From Theileria orientalis strain Shintoku (lineage: Eukaryota > Apicomplexa > Aconoidasida > Piroplasmida > Theileriidae): DNA of 64,000 nucleotides. The DNA lies in contig NC_025260.1 of assembly GCF_000740895.1 (NCBI RefSeq), positions 1,158,001 to 1,222,000 of the forward strand. Reading direction: 5' to 3'. The notes under the pieces were generated by a model that was not told the origin of the DNA, did no database searches, and saw only the letters and a program-made list of their open reading frames with translations. The first letter of the stretch is position 1, and each line of letters starts with the position of its first letter. Position numbers and translations under genes: made by a program. This document shows, piece after piece, positions 39,889 to 51,600 of the stretch.

Positions 39889-42402
39889 ATGAGGATTAGA
39901 AGAATACTTAGGAAGATATGTATGTTCCTAGTTGGAGTTAACCTGATTCAGCCGCTAAGATTGTTTTTGGACTCTTCGAACTACATGTTTGAAAGGTTCA
40001 AAGTGCCCCTGGAGGAGACTGCGGGGTACTTGAGCAGAGGGAACCTGCTGATGGCAATACTGAGCGGAGTTGGAACCATGATGGTGTGCTTCTACCTGAC
40101 GATACTGTCCTCGAAACTCGGAATAAACCACTTAAACAAGCTGCTGACTATCATCACGAACTGGATAGTGCTGGTGTTCGACCTGATGATACTTATCATA
40201 TTCACAATCGGAGGCCAGGGCGGCTACTTCAAGGTGTTCTTTTGGGTAGTGGTGGTTTCCACAGTCGTCTTCGGAATGAACGAGGCATTCCTGCTGATAG
40301 TGGACCCAGTGAACATACCCTTTTTCCTGCTGGGAGTCTCGTGCTCGGCGTTCCAGGTGGTGATGTACCAGATGATATACGTGGCCTGCGGAACCGGCGA
40401 GTCAGTAAACAACTTCAAGATCGTGCTGGGACAGATCATCATATCCTTCACTATCTCGGTTCTCGTAGTGGGACTGTGCAACTACAGTTACGGAGGAAAG
40501 ACGCTCTTCAACATGGTGGGAATACATAGACTATGCGACTTCATACTGGACAACTCGTCGAAGAGGCTGTTCGATTACTACAGACAAGTGAGCAAGTATA
40601 AAAAGTTCCTAAACGAGGAAATAATAAGTGAAATTAAGAACCTGGAATATGAAATAATACTGCGGTTCAACATAAAGACGAACTACAGAATAACAAACAT
40701 AATACAAGCGGTCAACAAGGGCAGGAATACGGATACGAAGGCCGCCAGCAGCCATGGTGATAATAGCAGAGGTAGCAACAGCAACGCTAACGCCAGCGGC
40801 AACAACAGGGGTAGCAGTAACAGCGACAACAATAATGGCAGGAACAGCAACGCTAGCGGCAGCGGCAATAATAATGAACTTCCCGAGGAGTCGAGGGACG
40901 AAAAGGTCAAGATCGGAGTGAAGGTAACGAGTCTCAGGTACGAGAACATGATGCAGGGACTTGAGATATACAGACACGAGGTAGAAAAGGACGTGAAGCT
41001 GAGCAGAATCAAGGGTGAGTTCACTGACATTGACGTGAACCTGTTCCACTTCAAGTACGCCGACGTTTACACCAAGGACAAGCTGACGCTGATAAACGTA
41101 GTCACGGTCCAGTTCTCATCAAACAACGACCTTGCGAACAACATTGACACCAGTTTCGCAAACTCGGACCCGAGTGAAGTGAGCGGCAAGAACGGGAATC
41201 ATAACAGCAACCATAAGGACAGTCACAAGAACAAGTACAGGGACTTGCAGAGTGAAAAGGAGGCTGGGGAGCTGGGCGTGTACGAGATGAACTACTACTT
41301 CTTCGTCGTGCACGACAGAATGTACCAGTACAAACCGTCGGAGAACGAGTGGGTGCACCCAGTGGAACTGCTTCTGTCACTCGTAAGCTTACACCGGAGG
41401 TCGCTGCAGAACATGAACCTAAACAACTCAGTGGGCCTGTGCAGAAGGGTCAACAAGGCGATGCGCAGGTTCTACTACAACGTTCTCTGCTGGAAGAAGA
41501 ACAAGAGGGTGGACGAGTACGACCACTACACTGACTTCAACTATAACTACGACGACGAGCTCGGCATGGGCGGCAACCAGGCAAACGCAGCTGGAGCCCA
41601 AAACACCCGTGGACAGCGCGCTCATCACGGCGCTGGTGCCGGCTCTCCTGCGGCCAACGGCAACGTCGCTGGCCATGGTGACAATGAACTCGCCAATAGC
41701 CCCAACGCGCATGCCGCGAGTCCCAAGCACATGATGATCCACAACGCCGCTGAGGAGGAGCTGTACAACCACCTCAGAGGCAAGCTCGTGATGCTGTTTC
41801 TCAACAACAAGCTGAGGTGGGCCTTAAAGGGAGCAGTGCTTCCGCTTACGCTGAACTTCGTGACGATGCTGAGCCTGTTCATGAGCTTCCCGATGATGGG
41901 CGTCTACGACGCCCTGGAGCCGGGCACCGCTATCAGGTTCGAGATGGTGATAAAGATTGTCTCCGTCATCCCGGGCGTGCTCATCTGCGTCATCTGCAGC
42001 GTCGGCTTCCTCAGGAACCTGTCGATGCAGAAGCCGTGGCACCGCGCGCACAAATACGTGTACCTTTCGTACCTCACGTACATCGTCGTCTGCTTCGCCA
42101 CGCTCGTGGTCACGAAGAAGAACGACGACATCGTCTCCAACAACGCCTTCGTGCTCGTCATGAGCCTCGTAATCGTCGTCACCTTCCAGATTAACACCAT
42201 CACCTCCTTCACGAGCGTGATGTTTCAGAAGTCCTCCAAGCTCGACTACTTGACTCTGACCTACCTGGACAACAACATTAAGACCAACGTGCAGCTGATG
42301 AGCTTCAACCTGTTCCTGTTCCACCTCGTGAGGCTCCTCTACCTTGCCGTTTACAAAAACTACACAAACAGGCTCTTCAAGTTACTCTACTGGGTAATCT
42401 AA
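39889..42402 (+). CDS. Large polytopic membrane protein (6 + 5 helices)
   Basis: 837 residues, single exon. About six hydrophobic helices occupy residues ~10-225 (for example LLTIITNWIVLVFDLMILII, FFLLGVSCSAFQVVMYQMIY). A hydrophilic loop of about 450 residues follows, then about five helices from ~655 to the end (ALKGAVLPLTLNFVTMLSLF, IVSVIPGVLICVICSVGFL, YLSYLTYIVVCFATLVV). The loop holds two low-complexity stretches: Asn/Ser/Gly near 290-320 and Ala/Gly/His/Asn near 560-620. The 11-helix layout with a large loop after helix 6 is that of equilibrative nucleoside transporters, but no signature residue confirms this. Codons in the second half are strongly G/C-ending compared with the first. 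Confidence 0.8.
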   Translation: MRIRRILRKICMFLVGVNLIQPLRLFLDSSNYMFERFKVPLEETAGYLSRGNLLMAILSGVGTMMVCFYLTILSSKLGINHLNKLLTIITNWIVLVFDLMILIIFTIGGQGGYFKVFFWVVVVSTVVFGMNEAFLLIVDPVNIPFFLLGVSCSAFQVVMYQMIYVACGTGESVNNFKIVLGQIIISFTISVLVVGLCNYSYGGKTLFNMVGIHRLCDFILDNSSKRLFDYYRQVSKYKKFLNEEIISEIKNLEYEIILRFNIKTNYRITNIIQAVNKGRNTDTKAASSHGDNSRGSNSNANASGNNRGSSNSDNNNGRNSNASGSGNNNELPEESRDEKVKIGVKVTSLRYENMMQGLEIYRHEVEKDVKLSRIKGEFTDIDVNLFHFKYADVYTKDKLTLINVVTVQFSSNNDLANNIDTSFANSDPSEVSGKNGNHNSNHKDSHKNKYRDLQSEKEAGELGVYEMNYYFFVVHDRMYQYKPSENEWVHPVELLLSLVSLHRRSLQNMNLNNSVGLCRRVNKAMRRFYYNVLCWKKNKRVDEYDHYTDFNYNYDDELGMGGNQANAAGAQNTRGQRAHHGAGAGSPAANGNVAGHGDNELANSPNAHAASPKHMMIHNAAEEELYNHLRGKLVMLFLNNKLRWALKGAVLPLTLNFVTMLSLFMSFPMMGVYDALEPGTAIRFEMVIKIVSVIPGVLICVICSVGFLRNLSMQKPWHRAHKYVYLSYLTYIVVCFATLVVTKKNDDIVSNNAFVLVMSLVIVVTFQINTITSFTSVMFQKSSKLDYLTLTYLDNNIKTNVQLMSFNLFLFHLVRLLYLAVYKNYTNRLFKLLYWVI

Positions 42403-42696
42403 TGCCATCTATTTTGTTTGTGCTTTTTACTTATTGCGGCCCTAAATGCTTGATATCTAGTTAACACTGTCCCCTAGTCTAAGTTTAGTTATACGTCATC
42501 CACGTGATCATTATATTCTGTTATTACCCTAAGTGGGCTACCATCATATTTACCTAAAACAGCACTTTGCCATGATGTATGCAAGTTATTGTATTAGCTA
42601 TCTGCTTACAAAGTTACATAAAGTGCGAATACTATGTTACTGAGCACAGCAACGTGTGCATGAACGATTACAATATTTTACAGCCGTGGCTTCGCC
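42403..42696. other. Convergent 3' spacer
   Basis: 294 bp between convergent genes, holding both 3' ends. Nothing else is recognised. Confidence 0.45.
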
Positions 42697-44151
42697 TTAG
42701 AACCTCCAGCGGTTCTTGCAGTTTAGGCACGTCACGAAGGTCGTCATGGGCTCGTCTGAGGACCGCGTCTGCAGCTGATAGTACGTCGTCTGTCTCGAGT
42801 TACACTTTCCGCACTTGAACTGCCCCTTGCTCTTCTGGTTCAGGAATATGTTCTTGATTGCCCAGTCGGACTGGCATGCCTCCAGCGACTGTTCCAGGAT
42901 CACGCTCCTTTGCATTTTTTTTTCGTCCGAGGCCATCTGTAGTGAACTCATTGTCACCAGCTCCGACACTGGTATTGCTCCCGAGTACACCTTGTAGTTG
43001 AAGAATGTGTTTTTGATGTCCTTGAAGTTAAAGGAGATGCACTTAAGCTGCAGGTTGTACTCCTTCTGCGCGTTCTTGTTGACCACGTAGTGGTCGTACA
43101 GGGCGTTTTCGATTTCGTACACCAGCGCGTTTAACTTGTTCAATTCCGGCCCGAAGTCCTGGCCTACCAGGAAGCATCTGAACAGGTACCTCAGCGCCTT
43201 GTCTCTGACCACTTCGCTATGAACGGGCCCTGAGTAGGCTGGCAGGTCCAACTCTTCTTCCTTGCTGTCCTCCCTGGCTGCGTACCCTGTGACTCCAGAG
43301 GCCAGACTCGCGTTTGGTGCCGAGTCATCCCTCTTCAGGCCTCCGGGCGTGCTCAGACTGTCCATCGAGTGCTCACTGGGGCTCAGGTTTGCGTCAGAGG
43401 CGCCAGCCAAGTTTGATGCTGAGGCTAATCCCGCTGAGTCACTTAACTCCGTGGAATTACTATCGTACAAGCTCGCTGCGTCTAGTTTGGCTTGCGGCTC
43501 CCGCTCCCGGTCCCTGCTAGCACCGGATAAGCCCTGACTGCTAGTATCAAAACTTTTATTTAAACTGTCACTGAAACTTGGAATATTGGACTCAGAGACC
43601 GAAGCCTTTTCCTTCCTAGTGGTGGAATCGGCGCCATCAGCCGTCTTCTGCCTCTTCGTGGCGTTAGTTGCGTTCACTGATCTCAACTGACTCTTCCACC
43701 TCTCAATGATGCACGTTATCTTACTGGACGAGTCTTTGCAGTGGTTCTCCAGTGATTTTGACAGCTTTGTTAGCGACGTTCCGATCCTCGTAGTCTGAAG
43801 CACCTCCCGGTCAACCTTTAGTGACTCCAGTGCTTCCAAACACGCGTCGAAATCACTTTTCTAAATTATTATTAGTGTATCAGTCTATTTTCAGTATTAA
43901 TTCAGTATTTATAATGGTCTAGCTAGTGTTTATTTGTACTATACTGAATGTCGTAAATCATTCATATTAAATCTACTCAATGGTCAGTCGTTATTTAACA
44001 TATGAATACACATTTGATGCAAATTTGTGAATCGTGGCTTAATTAGTATAAATTTAATAAAAGGTACCAGAGAATCGGTAAAAGCGCCTTTAGAAAGAGT
44101 ACTTGAGAGATTATCAATTCTCTGTTTTAAAACTAACACATCCGCAACCAT
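42697..44151 (-). CDS. Transcription elongation factor TFIIS
   Basis: Rescues backtracked RNA polymerase II by stimulating transcript cleavage. Two exons: 44151-44068 and 43860-42697, phase 0; 415 residues. Exon 1 and the start of exon 2 give the N-terminal four-helix (TFIIS N / LW) domain: VLVLKQRIDNLSSTL, then LKVDREVLQTTRIGTSLTKL. A Ser/Ala/Asp-rich linker follows. The central polymerase-binding domain runs from DKALRYLFRCFLVGQDFGPE to about KSKGQ. The C-terminal zinc ribbon has CGKC and CLNC pairs and the catalytic acidic loop RSSDEPMTTF. All three TFIIS domains are present, so the protein looks complete. It is divergent from the gene at 44452. Confidence 0.94.
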
Positions 44152-44451
44152 TAAATTATAAGTACATGATACAGAAATAAAAATTATGTCCTCGAAAACT
44201 TTGATATACTGAATCTGGAGGAATTTAAGTTATTTGCGAAATTAAAGGTTACGGAAAACCAAATTCTCGAAAAAAAACTTTTTCAAGTGGATTAACTACT
44301 GTTTTATTATAACATTCTAGTTTACAAATGGAGAGTTAACCAGTACTGAATTTTATAAAATAATAGACTGGAAGCAAACGTAAAATTTAAGGTAATCTGG
44401 GGATAAGGTATACAAATTGTGTGATAACCGTCATTATTTACATTATGAAAA
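44152..44451. promoter_or_regulatory. Divergent promoter region, TFIIS / unknown gene
   Basis: 300 bp of AT-rich DNA lie between divergent start codons. No motif claimed. Confidence 0.4.
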
Positions 44452-46399
44452 ATGGATATAATACCACAGGACCTTACAGTGGAAATATTGTCAATATTTG
44501 GTGTTTTGGGATCGGCCTGGATAGTATCAAATCTTTTGAGTTCGAATGAGAGAAGCTTATTCGACCGAATATTTAAGCGCTATAATAAAATCGACAATAT
44601 TTACCAGCTTCTGCCGATACTACAGAAGAATTCTAAGAGGCTATTTTTGTTCTTCAGTGATTTAACAACGTAAGTGCAAAGTCAAACCCGTCCAGGATTC
44701 CATAGTTAAAACTAGTAATATGCTTACCTAGGCAACGCTTCTTCCGAAGTAGCGAAAATTTGGAGATAAATGAACTAATTATTTTACTAATATAACCTAT
44801 TTAGGTCACTTAAATCAGTTTTGTCCGCAAACGACGCCGGCATCACTAAGGAAATGGTTGAGGGCATATTATCGCACGAGTACTATAAAAATAAAATAAT
44901 AGAAGTTCAAAACGAAGTATTTAAGGAATTTAATGTTGATTACAAGGAGGTGGAAGAGGCAACGAAGAGGTTTTCACAGGTAAAATTGGTACATATAGAT
45001 GAGTAGCTATTGTTGACAGAAAAAACTCTATGTACTGATATTGTGTGTTAAAATAGATAATTTAGATAGAATTTTGATTAAAAAATAGTATGAGTGATTT
45101 AAATTGTGTGTTACATGAGAGACAGGATATGTGATTGTGTTGGTGTGCCCAGAATAAATGAATGTATAGGACGATCAAGTGGAGTTCTACGTGTCCGGCG
45201 TAATGAGAATGTACGATTCAGTCTTGAATTGTACATACCCACAGTGCCCAGGAGTTGAGCCTAACAGAGAGATCACGCAAGCCAAGTACTTTGAAATACT
45301 GGAAAAGGTGACAATCACGGAGACGAAAAAGTGGATACAAAAGCAACCAGGAAACGTAGGAAATTGGGGTCCAGTAGGAACAGAAGAAGAAGTGGAAGGA
45401 GGCAAAACAATAAACAGATTCACAAGCGATGCGAACACAAGGTTGAACACAGAAAACAGCGTCGCAGATAGAAGCTCGACGGAGAGCGCAAGTAGTAACA
45501 TAAAGGCAGACACAATCAGCAACAGTGGTAAGCACAGCGTCACCACCGAAGGAAGTAACACAGCATATGCGATGCGAAGAAATGCGAGTGAGACCAGTAG
45601 CAGAGAAAGAAGTAACAGCAGAGCAAGCCTGCTGAGAAAGAGCAGGAAGGGTGGAGGCAGCAGTGGAGTTGGCGGAACCACAAGTGGCAACGGAATCGAC
45701 GTGGAAGAAGAAATGAAGAACAGCAAGGAGCTGCAGAACATAATAATGAAGGAGCTGGCGAAGTACGGATACGACAACTACCTGGACGCACTGGTGGCAC
45801 TGAAGACAGCGGAAAACCACTTCTACTACTTCCCGAACTTCAACGCGTCAAAGATGGCAATCACAGCGAAGGTGAAGAAAGTGTACAGCTCTAACGACGT
45901 GCAAAAGGTGTCGAGGCACGAACTGGAGCTGATACTGGAGACGAGCGAAGAGGACACTCTGGTGGCAGTGCTGCTCTTCGACGACCTAATCGACGAAAGG
46001 GCGTTCAACAAGCTGGTGACGGTGAGCACAAGCGAGAGACCAATAGATGAGCTAAACAGGCAGTTTGGGCTGAAGTACCAGACGAAATCGAACGGAACAA
46101 GCAACGGAGTGGCATCTGGAACGAGCGGAGGTGAGGGAGCAAGTGTAGGAGAAGGAAGAAGTGAGAGTAGCAGCACAGCCAGCAAGGTGTTGAGTTACGT
46201 AATGAATGCAGCAGCGAGTAGGGAAGGGGAGGCAACAAAAGTAAACGAAGGAGAAGGCGAAGAACCGAGGACTAATAAGAATAAAGTGGTCACAGTGTGG
46301 TTATTCAAAGAAGAATTCATAACATCAACGAAAATGCAAACGTACCCAGCACTGGTGATATTTAATTCGGGCTCAATGGAGGAGATAAGGAGCATATAA
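44452..46399 (+). CDS. Conserved-looking protein of unknown function with N-terminal hydrophobic helix
   Basis: Three exons: 44452-44669, 44805-44979 and 45170-46399, all frame-consistent; 540 residues. The first 30 residues include one hydrophobic helix (VEILSIFGVLGSAWIVSNLL) without a typical cleavage site, so it may be a membrane anchor. Residues ~35-210 are helical and well-ordered in appearance (FKRYNKIDNIYQLLPILQKN; HEYYKNKIIEVQNEVFKEF; VSGVMRMYDSVLNCTYPQCP). Residues ~215-300 are a low-complexity Ser/Asn/Arg/Gly insert. A second ordered part is ~310-400 (LMDKEL-type helices, YGYDNYLDALVALKTAEN). A second Ser/Gly/Glu-rich insert leads to a short closing segment (VWLFKEEF...YPALVIFNSG). 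I do not recognise the family. Confidence 0.8.
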
Positions 46400-46597
46400 G
46401 ATGAATATGTATTAAATGTACGTGTATATGTTACGAAGTTGACGCAATAGAGGCAAAATGAAGGAAAATCAGGGAGGCCTCGAGATTCTTGTGTGAAGTT
46501 GGTGGTGACCACACAGGCACAATAGTGCTACACCATTAGTTAATTATTTGTATAAAAACAACATCACCAAAGCATAACATAAATTTTCTAAACACTA

Positions 46598-47492
46598 ATG
46601 TGCGCCTCAGTTAACAGAAATAAGCCGGTAAGTTGATCTACAGAACCCCCATCTACATGTGTCGTTGCTCGATCACTAAAGCCGAAACTGGAGGTCCAAG
46701 CAGGGACCAAGGGCAGCATCGACCATAGCTTTGAGGGTCAGCGAGGCTGTACGCAGCTGGAAGGCGGTTGAACGAGCAGTACCCGGGGAAACACATTTTA
46801 GCATATTTACAAGTTCTATCGCTGAAATTAGACCGGTAACAGAGAAGATAGGTCTAATACAGTATTTAAAACCCGCAACATGCTGAGCACAATACCGTAA
46901 ATAGAGATACCAACAGTACCTACACACCATAATTAGCCGCTATTGGCTACGGTAGTACCCTGTAGTATTGCCCCCTTGTTACGGACGAAACAGCTAAAAT
47001 AGATATTTAAAAATTTAATTCTAGCTAAAAGTCCCGCATATACCAGGGTTTCGGTGATGAAGAGATCAGCCACACACATAGTAGGATGGGTTTAGTAGCC
47101 CGACCTCTTCAGTCGACTAACGCAATTTTTAGGTACAGAAGCGTCCTGGAAGCGCAATAAATTCCTCTAGAAGGTCAAGCATCGCTTCTTCAGCAAGATC
47201 TGCCAAATCAGCAAGGTCGAATCGCGCCGAAGAGCTACATAAATTGCTCAACGAGCGCCAGAGACCAATCGCAAACTTCCAGGTACCCACAGTTGAACAC
47301 AAGAAGGACCTCCATGCTCCTCACTTATCAGCAAAGACACACCTGGCCTCAAAACCACATTCTGCTGCCAAGCCCACGGAGAACAAGAAAACTGAGGAAA
47401 AGGACAAGAAGTCGATTAAGAAGGTGAAGAAGTCCGAGGGAAAAGGTTTTTTCCACAGACTCTTCCACTCATTTAAGAACATATTTGCATGA
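46598..47492 (+). CDS. Small Ser/Lys-rich basic protein with a 505-nt intron
   Basis: Exon 2 (47133-47492) is open from its acceptor and reads VQKRPGSAINSSRRSSIASS, then SARSAKSARSNRAEELHKLL. It ends with a Lys-rich segment and an amphipathic C-terminus (GFFHRLFHSFKNIFA). It has no ATG of its own near the start. The best exon 1 is 46598-46627 (MCASVNRNKP), followed by a strong donor (gtaagt); the join is in phase 0 and gives 129 residues. The intron is far longer than its neighbours' (usually 35-200 nt). No domain recognised; the basic, Ser-rich N-part looks phosphorylatable. Alternatives: a different first exon inside the intron region, or a start further upstream. Confidence 0.55.
46628..47132. 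other. Long, GC-richer intron or possible RNA gene
   Basis: The interval 46670-47100 is noticeably less AT-rich than other introns and intergenic DNA in the window. It contains short complementary segments (for example ggtccaagcagggacc at 46694-46709 can form a hairpin). It has no supported coding exon. It could hold a non-coding RNA, but I cannot assign it to a known family. Confidence 0.35.
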
Positions 47493-47685
47493 ATCACCCA
47501 CTACTGATACCTCATTCGGTGCTGTTATTGATTTTTATACTTTAAGTTACGAATAATGTTACATTAACGCTTCCGCTACTCAAGTAAATAAATCTGTTTA
47601 TCCACCTAACTATTTATGTGTGAGTAGGTATTAGGTTAATGAGGCTGCGGCGAGTTTGCAGCACAAGTGGTGGCACAAGCATCAG

Positions 47686-48578
47686 CTAAATGAGCTGCAA
47701 CAACTCAGTAGTCAGCTTAGATAGGCAGTGGGCAGCGGACAGAGGGTGTTCGGAGATGCAAATCACCTCGTCGACGTTCTCAGTAGTGCCCTTGGAATGG
47801 TCACTCGACGTTGTTCCCACGTGGACGACCAGAGTGCGATTGAAGTCATAACTTGACAGAAAACGCGATAATTTGACCAGCTTGCCAGTCGTTGAGAAAC
47901 CAACAGAATAGCTATTGGCAGGAAGGACGGATTCCAGCTTATTGGGAATCATCTGCAGAAATAGTTATCAGTGTGTAGGGGCAGAAGTGTATGAGTAGGA
48001 GATAATGAGCCACTACCGGTGAGTCCACCAGTAATGGGAATAATAACAGTGCGTAAATATAGCGTGACTGCCAACCTTCATTAAAATATTGCCACTATTG
48101 GCAGACTTGATTTTACGATTCTTTACCAGCGTATCCATTAGATTGGTGAACAAATCTAAAGTACGAGGCACTGAAAGAGAAGGGTTGATTTCAATTAACT
48201 CATTGGACTTAGTTCGAACATATACACGGAGATTGGAATCCTAAAATGAGATATGAAGTATGTAGTGAATACAGAGATATAAGGCAGCTAAACACTGTAG
48301 GTAACAAATATAAGGAGTAGAATAGATAGTATATGTTTATAAATACCTTATTAAGAGGCGAATCGTGTAAAACCAGTAAACATTGGTGTAAAATATCCAA
48401 TCTAGAATCCTAAAAACAAATATATGATCTATAAGAGTGAATGATAATTTTAAGCATAGTATCAAAATAATAATGCTAAATAATAATTTATGTGTGTAAA
48501 TAGTATGGTATTGGTAAAAATTGAGACTACCGGAGCAAAAGAGGTATCGCAGTCCTCAAGAACTACATAGACCCTCAT
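47686..48578 (-). CDS. EMG1: EMG1/NEP1 rRNA (pseudouridine) methyltransferase
   Basis: SPOUT-fold enzyme that N1-methylates a pseudouridine in 18S rRNA and helps small-subunit assembly in the nucleolus. Clear exons on the minus strand encode DSRLDILHQCLLVLHDSPLN (~48410-48348), DSNLRVYVRTKSNELIEINP to GNILMK (~48240-48080) and MIPNKLESVLP to the stop at 47686 (47952-47686). The DILHQ-DSPLN pair, VPRTLDLF, VHVGTT and the C-terminal ISEHPLSAAHCLSKLTTELL are typical of NEP1. A further exon with VYVVLEDCD (start at 48578) provides the first strand. One small exon between it and the DSRLD exon (near 48430-48475) could not be joined cleanly, so the 5' half is approximate. The start lies only 101 bp from the divergent POT1-like gene. 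Confidence 0.85.
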
Positions 48579-48679
48579 ATCAGTGTATAGTTATCACAAT
48601 ATTTATCATGAAATAAGTTTTATGAATAATTCATAATGTTTGCGATTTAAATTTAGTAAATTTAATAAAAGTAACTAAA

Positions 48680-51600
48680 ATGTCCAATGTTGTGGACCTT
48701 CTCACATCGCTACTGGAGCAAGTAACACCATCCAAAAATCACACATCAGATCAGTGGTCAAACCTAATATCAGAACTCAAAAACAACTTAAAGGAGTCCA
48801 GAGCCTCGATCACAAACGCCACGGATCCACTCACAGAGTCACTCTCCACAATACTAAGCGCGTTGCAGTCGAGCAGTAAGTGTTTAGCCAAAAATACACA
48901 GTAAAATACGATAATTGACAAAATAATTAGTATGTGTACAAAATTATGAGGATAATTTGGTGTTATAGTGGTAAATTATAGTATTTATGATATTATAAGA
49001 ACAGGCGTTGGAAACTTGACAAATAATATAAAAATTATTAGGATCGTCAGGAAGTAGTGAAAGCAGCACGGATGAAAATAAGCCAGAAGCATCACAAAGT
49101 CGCCAGGAATACATAAAAAAAACAAAAACGACTCATAAATCGGAAGGAGAACAGAGTGGATCTGCTGGCAAGGAGAGGGAGCATTTACCAGAATCTGAAC
49201 TCCACAACACGCAAAAGAGGAAATACTCACTGACGTCGGTATTTAAAACATTTTTCGGCAAAGGGAAAATCGGAGAGTCGAGAGATGGCGACCACTCTAA
49301 CGAAGACACAAGCGCCAGTGAAGGTGCCGGGAAAATAATTATGGGTAACTGATATATGAATAAAACGCATATAATAGAATATAATACGTAGCTGCTTTAA
49401 CTAATTGGTTAATTTAGGGCTTGAACGGAAGACTAAGCCGCTAAAAAAGGCTATGAAAAGGTTGAGAACGAGCTCATTAAGCAATTATACGAAAGAATTG
49501 TACCCGTTTGGATCCTTGAACTTACCTAAGAGAGGAGAGGCTGACGTTCCATGGGAGTATAGAGATGAAAATGCTATGGAAGAGGTATCGGGAAGAGTGC
49601 CACCGCTGAATTTTAAACTGCTTATGCCACACGAACACGTGACAACACCAGAATCATCAGTAAATTCGCCGGGAAGCTCGTTTAAGAAGGCAAAAACGGA
49701 AACAGCGGCCGATAAGGAGTTTGATATTGCTAAAATTATTAGTGCAATTAGCAGTAGAGGCCACAGCAATGTGGTAGAGGATGAGGATGATAATAAGATT
49801 GGTACTGAAGGAACTAGTGGTATTGATGACGCTATTGAGGTGGATTACAATGTTGCAGGCACAGAAGGCAGTATGCTATTATATGAAAATAACCGTGAAG
49901 TCGGCGAAGGTGTCAGTGCAGAGGGAGTGGTAGGTGCTATTGAGGGTGTTGGAGTAGCACCGGATTCTGTAGCGTTATCAACAACCGATGTTGCTAAGAA
50001 GCATGTGCCAGAAGTAGTAGGAGATGGAGTAGCAGCGGGAACAAGCGGAGGTGAGGGAGCAAGTGTAGGAGATGGTGGGAGTGGTGCGCAGAAGGATGGC
50101 GACGGAGATAGATACGGACTGATTGTGGGTGTTGGTGATAGAGGGGTAGTGGCATTGAATGAGGGGAGCACTGGTACAACTGCCATTGCCGAAACCGTAG
50201 CCACTAACCTGCCTGGCTTGGAAATTAAATACGATAGTAAGGTGGAAGCCACTCCCGCAGGCACTGCGAGTGGTGGTCCTGTTGCCGATGCAAAAAGGCA
50301 ACGTGAATTCAAGGAATGCCCCAGAGAATTCATTAATAAAATGAGGGAAAGTAAAGAGCACGTGTACACACCACTGAAAGAAATAAACAATAGCACAAAT
50401 AAAGTAAATTTATACTTGGTGGCAACAGAAATGATTAAGTCGAAGCTGTTTATATTTAAAAGGAAAATGTACGTGTTCAACTACAATGCAGTGGACCCGA
50501 GCGTGTATTTTAATCAATCGTACGTGAATCCAGAAGTCGATTACTCAATACAGATACTGGCGCCAATAGATGGAGTGCACCATCACATTAATTTCGGCGA
50601 TATACTGAGGCTAAAGAGAGTAGACGCGCACGTGAAGCACGAAAAGGGGAAGAAGTACGTAAACATACTGATACCAGATAAGTGTAATCCGACAGTGAGA
50701 GCGTGGAGATTTAACAGTTTGGATGATGGCAGTTTAAGTTCAAATGGGCGGCCAGTCACCTCTGGAAATAGTTCCCTACCCTCTACTGATAACATTAGTA
50801 GTAGTGGTAATAGTAATAGTAGTGGAAGTATTGGTGGTGGTAATATTGTTACTAGTACTGGTAATGGTAATAGTAACGTAACGGCTGGTACAGGTAATAG
50901 TAGAGGTAACAACAACAGTATTAGTGGTAGTCCTAGTGCGAGTGGCACTACCAATGCAGGTACTAGTGGTACTACCAATGTGATAAGCCACGGCACTACT
51001 CGGAGTGACGGTACTAGTAATATTGGTGGTAGTAGTAGCAGTAACACAAGTAGTAGTAGCCGCAGTGGTAGTAGTAGTAGCAGTAACACAAGTAGTAGTA
51101 GCCGCAGTGGTAGTAGTAGTAGTAGTAACGGTACTGGGAGTGGTAGCTCTGTAACACTGGTTGGCGCAAGACCGATGGGAGAAGTGGCAGATAACGCTGA
51201 GGTTGCAGAAGGAAATGAAACCCTTAGCGTTGGAGGTGAAAGCCATACGTCCTGCAGTGATGATGTTGTGTTAGTGGAAGAAAGATTGGTCATCGATGGT
51301 AATATGGCAAATGTTAGAAGGAGGAGTGGTGATAGAAGAGAATTTGAAGACAATTATGTTGGTAATAGTAGTAACACAAATGAATATAGCGATGCTAACA
51401 CCACTAGTAGTATTCGTGAAGACAGTGGTAGTGGAGATATTACTGGAACAAGTGATGGAATTACAGATAACACTGGAGCTAACAGTGGTGATTTAGGTAC
51501 CAGTGAAGTTAGTGTAGATGGTACAGATAGCGCCACTACAGCTATTAGTACCACTAATTCTACTAGTGCTAGTACCACTGCCACTAATACTGCAACTAAT

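Noticed and set aside
41824..42324. 166-codon minus-strand frame in the C-terminal half of the membrane-protein gene
   Set aside because: A shadow of the G/C-ending codons; His/Glu/Val-rich with no family match, opposite clear membrane helices.
46676..46930. 84-codon minus-strand frame inside the 505-nt intron
   Set aside because: It has no recognisable domain and no splice partners that I could find. It may only reflect the lower AT content there.
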